Source: Flavipsychrobacter sp. (GTDB taxonomy: Bacteria; Bacteroidota; Bacteroidia; Chitinophagales; Chitinophagaceae). From it: a DNA stretch of 5,824 nucleotides. Below are positions 4,860 to 5,824 of this stretch, piece by piece. The DNA is taken from the NCBI GenBank assembly GCA_021156265.1, contig JAJNBR010000285.1, positions 1-5,824 of the forward strand. Direction: 5' to 3'. The stretch's first letter is position 1, and each line of letters starts with the position of its first letter. The notes below the pieces were generated by a model. The model was not told the origin of the DNA. It did not search any database and saw nothing but the letters and a program-made list of their open reading frames with translations. The translations under genes and the position numbers were made by a program.

Positions 4860-5824
4860 ATGGCCGATCTTTCAACATTTGACCCCAATTCAGTCGGATT
4901 AAAATCGAACAACATATTTGGACTTCCTTTCAGGGAGGATGAAGCAGCCCTGGTGCTGCTGCCCGTACCCTGGGAGGTAACCATCTCTTACCGCGACGGT
5001 ACCTCGCGCGGACCGGAGAATATCTACGACGCGTCGATGCAGGTAGACCTGTACGACCCGGATGTGGTGGACGGCTGGAAGAAAGGCTTCTATATGCTGC
5101 CGGTCGACAAGATCATTAAAAAGAAAAGCGACTACCTGCGCCAGTGTGCCGAGCTTATCATCTCGCACCTGATAGACGGTGGCGTTGTTTCTGAGAATGA
5201 GCAACTGTCGGAAAAACTGGATGAGGTGAACGATGGTGGCGTACTGCTGAAGAACTGGGTGTACGAGATGACATCGAACCTGCTGAAGGAAGGCAAGAAA
5301 GTAGGACTGCTGGGTGGCGACCACAGCACTCCGCTGGGTTTCATCAAGGCGCTTTCTGAAAAGCACAGTGAGTTTGGCGTATTGCAGATAGATGCGCATG
5401 CAGACCTGCGCGAAGCTTATGAGGGGTTTACTTATTCGCATGCATCTATCATGTACAATGTGCTAAAAGAGATACCGCAGGTGAAGAAACTGGTACAGGT
5501 AGGCATACGCGATTATTGCGACGAAGAGCTGTTCCTGATACGTGATAACCCCGACCGCGTAGCCACCTATTTCGATAAGGACATCAAGGAAATGCAATTC
5601 GAGGGCCAGAACTGGAAACAGATCTGCCAGCAGATAGTGAGCGATCTGCCGCAAAAAGTATATATCAGCTTCGATATCGACGGACTCGACCCGAAGCTTT
5701 GTCCCAATACCGGCACACCGGTACCGGGGGGCTTCGAAATAGAGCAGGTATTTTACCTCTTTAAACAAGTAGTAGCCAGCGGCCGCGAGCTGATAGGCTT
5801 CGACCTGAACGAAGTATCGGTAGG
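4860..5824 (+). CDS. ureohydrolase, agmatinase/arginase family, 5' part
   Basis: The frame opens at ATG 4860 (MADLSTFDPN) and is still open at the window end after 321 full codons. Ureohydrolases are cytosolic enzymes that use two manganese ions to hydrolyse a guanidino group, releasing urea (or formamide in formimidoylglutamase). All six metal ligands are visible: H155 in GGDHS, D178, H180 and D182 in DAHADLR, and D272 and D274 in SFDIDGLDP. E318 in GFDLNEV matches the glutamate that contacts the guanidino group in arginase. GTPVPGG (285-291) and SHASIMYNV (193-201) are also family features. Compared with short SpeB-type agmatinases there is additional sequence between the N-terminal strand region and GGDHS (about residues 84-145). 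DAHADLR followed by EAYEG and SHAS resembles SpeB-like agmatinases more than classical arginases, but substrate cannot be fixed from this; polyamine synthesis from agmatine, arginine breakdown or histidine breakdown are all possible. It is transcribed divergently from ccmE, apparently from its own promoter. Confidence 0.92.
   Translation, partial: MADLSTFDPNSVGLKSNNIFGLPFREDEAALVLLPVPWEVTISYRDGTSRGPENIYDASMQVDLYDPDVVDGWKKGFYMLPVDKIIKKKSDYLRQCAELIISHLIDGGVVSENEQLSEKLDEVNDGGVLLKNWVYEMTSNLLKEGKKVGLLGGDHSTPLGFIKALSEKHSEFGVLQIDAHADLREAYEGFTYSHASIMYNVLKEIPQVKKLVQVGIRDYCDEELFLIRDNPDRVATYFDKDIKEMQFEGQNWKQICQQIVSDLPQKVYISFDIDGLDPKLCPNTGTPVPGGFEIEQVFYLFKQVVASGRELIGFDLNEVSV

Noticed and set aside
4899..5441. 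Minus-strand open frame of 180 codons opposite the ureohydrolase gene
   Set aside because: The plus strand encodes all ureohydrolase metal ligands; this frame is only its antisense reading.

Overview
The window looks like a chromosomal fragment of a Bacteroidota bacterium, most likely from the Chitinophagaceae/Sphingobacteriia side. Three things point there. The intergenic regions carry -7 elements of the form TAnnTTTG, typical of the Bacteroidota primary sigma factor, and lack strong Shine-Dalgarno sequences. The proteins resemble families from that phylum: a CcmF beginning MDTQFIGE, a CcmE with a Cys-type haem motif, and an EGF-bearing lipoprotein. Base composition is moderate, with AT-rich intergenic DNA. 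The species assignment is inference; no rRNA or other marker gene is present.

Layout. (1) Bases 1-699, plus strand: the 3' part of an N-acetylmuramoyl-L-alanine amidase (Amidase_3), a cell-wall hydrolase with a very basic insertion. (2) Bases 700-836: AT-rich spacer with a candidate promoter. (3) Bases 837-1376, plus strand: a small lipoprotein with one six-cysteine EGF-like module and a beta-rich C-terminal domain. (4) Bases 1399-1431: a perfect hairpin between convergent genes, able to act as a terminator on both strands. (5) Bases 4687 down to 1449, minus strand: an apparent operon ccmE - ccmF - small hypothetical gene. (6) Bases 4688-4859: divergent control region with a -7 element for each direction. 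(7) Bases 4860-5824, plus strand: the first 321 codons of a ureohydrolase (agmatinase/arginase family), cut by the window end.

The ccm operon is the functional centre. CcmE carries haem as a periplasmic chaperone and CcmF attaches it to apocytochrome c, so ccmE followed by ccmF makes sense as a unit. Two things stand out. CcmE has CPSKY in place of the classical HxxxY haem-attachment motif. ccmF is split by a frameshift in its last periplasmic segment: the main frame stops at 2073, while the conserved end of the protein and its last membrane helix continue in another frame to 1820. The third gene starts 2 bases after that second-frame stop, so ccmF probably ended there originally.

I found no mobile element, CRISPR array, tRNA, rRNA or obviously new multi-gene system. 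The window is mostly ordinary housekeeping DNA, with the ccmF lesion and the Cys-type CcmE as the points most worth a second look.
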